This document shows positions 6,092 to 9,093 of a stretch of DNA of 9,093 nt, piece after piece. This DNA comes from Candidatus Cloacimonadota bacterium. Lineage in GTDB: Bacteria; Cloacimonadota; Cloacimonadia; Cloacimonadales; Cloacimonadaceae. The stretch covers positions 1-9,093 of the forward strand of contig JAQUJJ010000142.1 in assembly GCA_028681035.1 (NCBI GenBank), in the 5' to 3' direction. Every line of letters starts with the position of its first letter. The first letter of the stretch is position 1. A model generated the notes under the pieces. The model did not search any database and was not told the DNA's origin. It saw only the letters and a program-made list of their open reading frames with translations. Both the position numbers and the translations under genes were made by a program.

Positions 6092-6544
6092 ATGAAAGTC
6101 AAATTCAAATTCGGCATCAAGACATACAGCGGCACCGTGGATGATATGACCTTTGGCAGCTATCGCAAGCATAGCCTGTGCATTGGTCGTAAGTATGTCA
6201 CTCCAAGGCTCACCACCCAAAACACCAGTATGGGTGCGAAGATTAAAAATCTGGCAGATATCTATGGCGATGTAACCGTGCTTTACGAAGCAGACCTGAA
6301 AACCTACACAGGTAAATATGCATCAATTGCACCCAAAGACAAGCTGGCACCCGACGCCTTCGCTATCTTTGTGAAGATGATGTTCCTCTTTGCTAAGCTG
6401 GATGAGGGGCATATCGATTTGGCTACCCTTACCTATAGCGATTTACAGACGGTAGGAACAGATATTGCCAGTATCGCTGACGCTGTGGATAATGGCTATC
6501 TGCCTAATGTTCTCGGCGCAGATTTGCTTGTCGCAGCAATGTAA
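6092..6544 (+). CDS. Small protein of unknown function, paralogue 2 (150 aa)
   Basis: GGAGG lies 9 bases before the ATG. The N-terminus reads KVKFKFGIKTYSGTVDD, then a Y/R-rich section with IGRKYVTPRLTTQN. A DLKTYT segment follows near residue 68, then FAIFVKMMFLFAKLDEG with IDLATLT (about 90-115), and a C-terminus with AVDNGYLPNVLGADLL. The same landmarks in the same order occur in the upstream 145-aa protein, so the two arose by duplication, but they have diverged widely. There is no signal peptide or membrane helix, and I recognise no characterised domain. A hairpin cluster fills its presumed leader and an intrinsic terminator follows 22 bases after the stop, so it is probably the last gene of the pair. 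Function remains unknown. Confidence 0.78.
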   Translation: MKVKFKFGIKTYSGTVDDMTFGSYRKHSLCIGRKYVTPRLTTQNTSMGAKIKNLADIYGDVTVLYEADLKTYTGKYASIAPKDKLAPDAFAIFVKMMFLFAKLDEGHIDLATLTYSDLQTVGTDIASIADAVDNGYLPNVLGADLLVAAM

Positions 6545-6565
6545 GGCAGGCATTAAAAAAGAATG

Positions 6566-6583
6566 GGGGTGGGAAACTGCCCC
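6566..6583 (+). terminator. Probable intrinsic terminator after the second paralogue
   Basis: GGGGTGG and CTGCCCC form a 7-bp stem including two G-U wobbles, closed by a GAAA tetraloop. It is preceded by an A-run and followed by TGTTATTTTAG. It lies 22 bases after the stop at 6544. Confidence 0.6.
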
Positions 6584-6600
6584 TGTTATTTTAGTTAACG

Positions 6601-6742
6601 GGTTAACGGGTTAGCAGGTTAACAGGTTAGAGGGTTAACGGGTTAGAGGGTTAACGGGTTAGCAGGTTAACAGGTTAGAGGGTTAACAGGTTAGCAGGTT
6701 AACAGGTTAGAGGGTTAACGGGCTAGCAGGTTAACGGGTTAG
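6601..6742 (+). repeat. Tandem array of 8-bp units, GGTTAAC(G/A) alternating with GGTTAG(CA/AG)
   Basis: Seventeen full 8-base units plus a partial one run in strict register, and an imperfect unit (AGTTAACG, 6593-6600) precedes them. GGTTAAC-type and GGTTAG-type units alternate without exception, so the true period is 16. One unit has GGCTAGCA. Four GGG runs with 5-base spacers (6632-6658) fit a G-quadruplex pattern. The array ends in GGCTGCGCT. It has no spacers, so it is not CRISPR. Confidence 0.9.
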
Positions 6743-6872
6743 GCTGCGCTGGGTTTATAGATGCTTGGGTTTGTTGGGAATGAGTTACTATGCTATTCTT
6801 TCTTTTTAACGAGAGAGATAAACAGAGAGATTTTTAACAAAGAGTAAAAGAGTAAAAGAGGCAAAGAGAGGG

Positions 6873-6901
6873 GATTAACGGGTTAGCAGGTTAGAGGGTT
6901 A
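6873..6901 (+). repeat. Short second copy of the 8-bp array
   Basis: GATTAACG, GGTTAGCA, GGTTAGAG and a partial GGTTA are followed by AGCTGCGCT, almost the same tail (GGCTGCGCT) that closes the large array. A shared tail indicates that array plus tail form one repeat unit that was copied. Confidence 0.75.
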
Positions 6902-6934
6902 AGCTGCGCTAATGGAAAGATAGTTTGCATAAGT

Positions 6935-6997
6935 AAATCTGTGGTATCTGCGGGCAAATCTACTTAATCTGCGCCCATATCTGCGTAATCTGCGGGA
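6935..6997 (+). repeat. Three tandem 21-bp repeats built on ATCTGCG
   Basis: Units at 6935-6955, 6956-6976 and 6977-6997 share the pattern A-ATCTG-G-(T)AATCTGCGGG with a few changes. Each contains two ATCTG-type half-units. The family is unrelated to the GGTTA array and contains no open gene. Confidence 0.7.
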
Positions 6998-7172
6998 AAG
7001 TTAAGTTAAGAGTTAGTCTTCGCTGGTTTGATGGCTGCGCCTACCATCTCTAAACGAACATGAGCCAAAGATAATATAAGCGTAAGATTGGAAAGCTTTT
7101 TGCTAACTTAAATATACGGGTATGTTTTTTTATCCGTACAATGTGAAAATTAATGAACCTAAGGAGATAAAC

Positions 7173-9093
7173 ATGAAAAAGATAGCGGTTGTACTAAGTT
7201 TAATCTTAGTGTGTCTTAGTCTTTCAGCAGGCTTGCTTTGGCAAGATTCAGTACCTATCCGGCAAGGCGTGAACATAGAGTGGTTCCGCACCGGTGTGGA
7301 AACTAATGATGGTTGCGCCATATATGTATGGTCAGACACCAAATATGGTGAAAGAGACCTTTGGGCTCAAAAAGTGGATGCTCAAGGAAATCTTGTTTGG
7401 GATGATCCTCTGCTCATTGATGGAAAACCAGACCGTCAGGAAGACCCCGTTATTATCAGCACAAGCGATAATAATTTCATCATTGCTTGGATCGACTTTT
7501 CAAGCGATCTTGATGGCGACGTCTATGCGCAAAAAATCAATCCTCAAGGTCAATTACTATGGGCAACAGGTGGCAAACCAGTATGCACAAGAGCCGGCGT
7601 GCAAATATCCCTAAATATTGAAGCCGATAACGATGGCGGTGCTTTTATAGTATGGGTGGATTCCCGCAACCCTAGCAAGGATTTATTCGGACAAAGGGTT
7701 TCTGGTGTCGGTGAACCTCTTTGGGATTTCAATGGAATTCCTATTGCCAATGGACCCGGTGATGAAGTTCAGAATACGATGCTTGCCGATGGACAGGGTG
7801 GCATAATGATAGCTTATGTTAGTAGTTTTAATGGTCCCCAAGATTTATATGCTAAAAGATTCCTTGCCAATGGCACGATGTCGTGGGCAGAGCCTTTCCC
7901 GCTCTGTATTGAAACCGGCAATCAAGAAGGGGTGCGCATGGCTGCGCTTGATAACGGCGAATTTGTGATGACCTGGCAGGATCAACGTTTTGACAATCCC
8001 GATATCTATGCTCAGAAATTAAATCTGGCAGGCGAAATGCTCTGGGCAAATCCTACCATTGTCTATGGAGATAATGGCTTAGACACATCTGTAAGCCAGT
8101 TAAACCCTCGCATTGTAAAGACTTCGGATAATAGTGTAGTAATAATATGGGAAGACCATCGCTTAGATTCACAAAACCCTGATTTGTTTGCCCAAAAACT
8201 TTCAGCAGCCGGAGCCAAGCTTTGGGACGCCAACGGGATTGCCCTGTGCACTGCCGAGTTTGCTCAACTTGGTCCTCGCATGTCAGCAGATGCGGCAGGT
8301 GGATGCTTTGTTGTTTGGGATGATTATCGCAATGGCAACACTCCTTATGAGGATATCTATGCCCAACACCTTTCCAGTACAGGTATTGAGCTATGGGATG
8401 CTAATGGCAAAGCGATTTGCACAGCAGCTAACACCCAGATTGGCAGTCTTGTAAAAGTATCGGGAGAGAATATCTTCATTAACTGGATGGATTTGCGTAA
8501 CGGTAGTGTTGGCATTTATTATCAAGTGCTAAATACTGCTGGAACCATGCTGTTAGAAAACGATGGGAAACAGGTTTTTTGGGGCTTAAGCGGTGATACA
8601 CCAGTACAAAATTATCTCGTTGAACAACGTAGCTCGGATATAGCAGTTATTTGGCAGGACACCCGTTTTGCTAATGATGGATACCGCATCTACATACAGT
8701 TCTTGAACCCGGATGGAAGTGTGGATTTGGAAACAAACGGACGTCCAATTACTGTCTCGGTTGGCGGAAAGCAGCAATTCCCAAGTGCGGTGGTTACTCC
8801 CGATGATTATGTCGCCATAGTATGGGAAGATGCTCGTGGTAATAACCCCAAGATATTCGCACAGCTAATTGACCCAAATGGAAACATGATGTGGGGTGAT
8901 GGTGGTATGGAGATTACCGAGCTTTCCCCTCTCCGACAAAAAGATGCTAAGATATCTTATTACGATGGTTCATTTTACTTAGGATGGTCTAATTCTGTTC
9001 TAGTTGGTTCAATATATTACTTACATATCTATGGACAGCGAATCCAGAACGGTCAAAAAATGTGGGGACCTAACGGAAAGGTTATATCAGTTT
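7173..9093 (+). CDS. Secreted repeat protein, probable beta-propeller-like, C-terminus cut by window edge
   Basis: 640 codons are open to the window end. AAGGAG lies 6 bases before the ATG. MKKIAVVLSLILVCLSLSA is a typical signal peptide with cleavage likely after SLSA, so the protein is exported; the Cys at 14 is not in a convincing lipobox. The rest consists of about eleven repeats of 53-58 residues with the pattern hhhhW-D-R, D(I/L)(Y/F)AQ(K)L, G, LWD-NG, (V/I)C. The conserved W (Y in the fourth) falls at 53, 106, 161, 215, 268, 326, 382, 438, 494, 551 and 605. Strand-loop repeats of this length suggest a propeller-like fold. Similar proteins are common at the surface of Cloacimonadota-like bacteria, often with a C-terminal sorting domain, which here would lie outside the window. 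The partner or ligand is unknown. It is probably a host chromosomal gene rather than part of the mobile module. Confidence 0.85.
   Translation, partial: MKKIAVVLSLILVCLSLSAGLLWQDSVPIRQGVNIEWFRTGVETNDGCAIYVWSDTKYGERDLWAQKVDAQGNLVWDDPLLIDGKPDRQEDPVIISTSDNNFIIAWIDFSSDLDGDVYAQKINPQGQLLWATGGKPVCTRAGVQISLNIEADNDGGAFIVWVDSRNPSKDLFGQRVSGVGEPLWDFNGIPIANGPGDEVQNTMLADGQGGIMIAYVSSFNGPQDLYAKRFLANGTMSWAEPFPLCIETGNQEGVRMAALDNGEFVMTWQDQRFDNPDIYAQKLNLAGEMLWANPTIVYGDNGLDTSVSQLNPRIVKTSDNSVVIIWEDHRLDSQNPDLFAQKLSAAGAKLWDANGIALCTAEFAQLGPRMSADAAGGCFVVWDDYRNGNTPYEDIYAQHLSSTGIELWDANGKAICTAANTQIGSLVKVSGENIFINWMDLRNGSVGIYYQVLNTAGTMLLENDGKQVFWGLSGDTPVQNYLVEQRSSDIAVIWQDTRFANDGYRIYIQFLNPDGSVDLETNGRPITVSVGGKQQFPSAVVTPDDYVAIVWEDARGNNPKIFAQLIDPNGNMMWGDGGMEITELSPLRQKDAKISYYDGSFYLGWSNSVLVGSIYYLHIYGQRIQNGQKMWGPNGKVISV

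Larger units (their letters stand above)
6743..7172. other. Repeat-rich spacer upstream of the secreted protein gene
   Basis: No gene was found. Besides the separately listed repeats it holds a purine-rich stretch (about 6813-6874) that includes two AGAGTAAA units (6841-6856), and an A/T-rich segment (about 7064-7140) that should contain the promoter of the gene at 7173. TGCTAACTTAAATATA (7101-7116), about 70 bases before that ATG, loosely resembles the conserved upstream element, but too weakly to call. AAGGAG (7161-7166) is the ribosome site. Confidence 0.5.

Noticed and set aside
6601..6742. CRISPR array or telomere-like sequence
   Set aside because: Units are contiguous 8-mers without spacers and no cas gene is nearby. 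The GGGTTA resemblance to telomere repeats is superficial, since the period is 8 or 16.
7550..8251. Several minus-strand short open frames
   Set aside because: They are antisense to the repeat protein and echo its repeated DNA; none has independent support.

Overview
This window looks like bacterial DNA of moderate, roughly 43-45% GC content with Shine-Dalgarno-led genes. The large secreted repeat protein at the right end, the intergenic short-repeat arrays and the codon style recall uncultured Cloacimonadota ('Candidatus Cloacimonas'-like) genomes. That placement is a stylistic inference, not a demonstrated one. No tRNA, rRNA or CRISPR was seen.

Layout. Positions 1-4854 carry a minus-strand cluster. 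Read in transcription order it holds an unrecognised 323-aa protein (4854-3883) with its own intrinsic terminator (3828-3808); an AT-rich intergenic zone flanked by short inverted repeats (3625-3798); a two-gene type II restriction-modification cassette (methyltransferase 3483-2581, endonuclease 2571-1954); and a large primase/helicase-type replication protein (1835 to beyond position 1). A primase of this type beside a restriction-modification cassette suggests the replication and defence module of a plasmid, phage or integrated element. Positions 4855-5507 are a divergent, gene-free zone. Positions 5508-6544 carry two small plus-strand paralogues of unknown function, each preceded by the same 25-bp element. 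Positions 6545-7172 are a repeat-rich spacer with a terminator, an alternating 8-bp array, its shorter echo and a 21-bp triplicate. From 7173 to the end runs a secreted protein made of about eleven repeats of roughly 55 residues, cut by the window edge.

How the parts may work together. The methyltransferase resembles DpnA-type GATC adenine methylases and the endonuclease resembles MutH/Sau3AI, so both point independently to GATC. Counting by eye, GATC occurs about 15 times in the window but not once between 3416 and 7403, where about 15 would be expected. A 24-25-bp motif with core TTAGCCTA(T/A)AGATA occurs upstream of the primase gene (on the minus strand) and of both small paralogues (on the plus strand). 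It always points at the gene, which suggests one shared promoter or regulator linking the minus-strand module and the small-gene pair.
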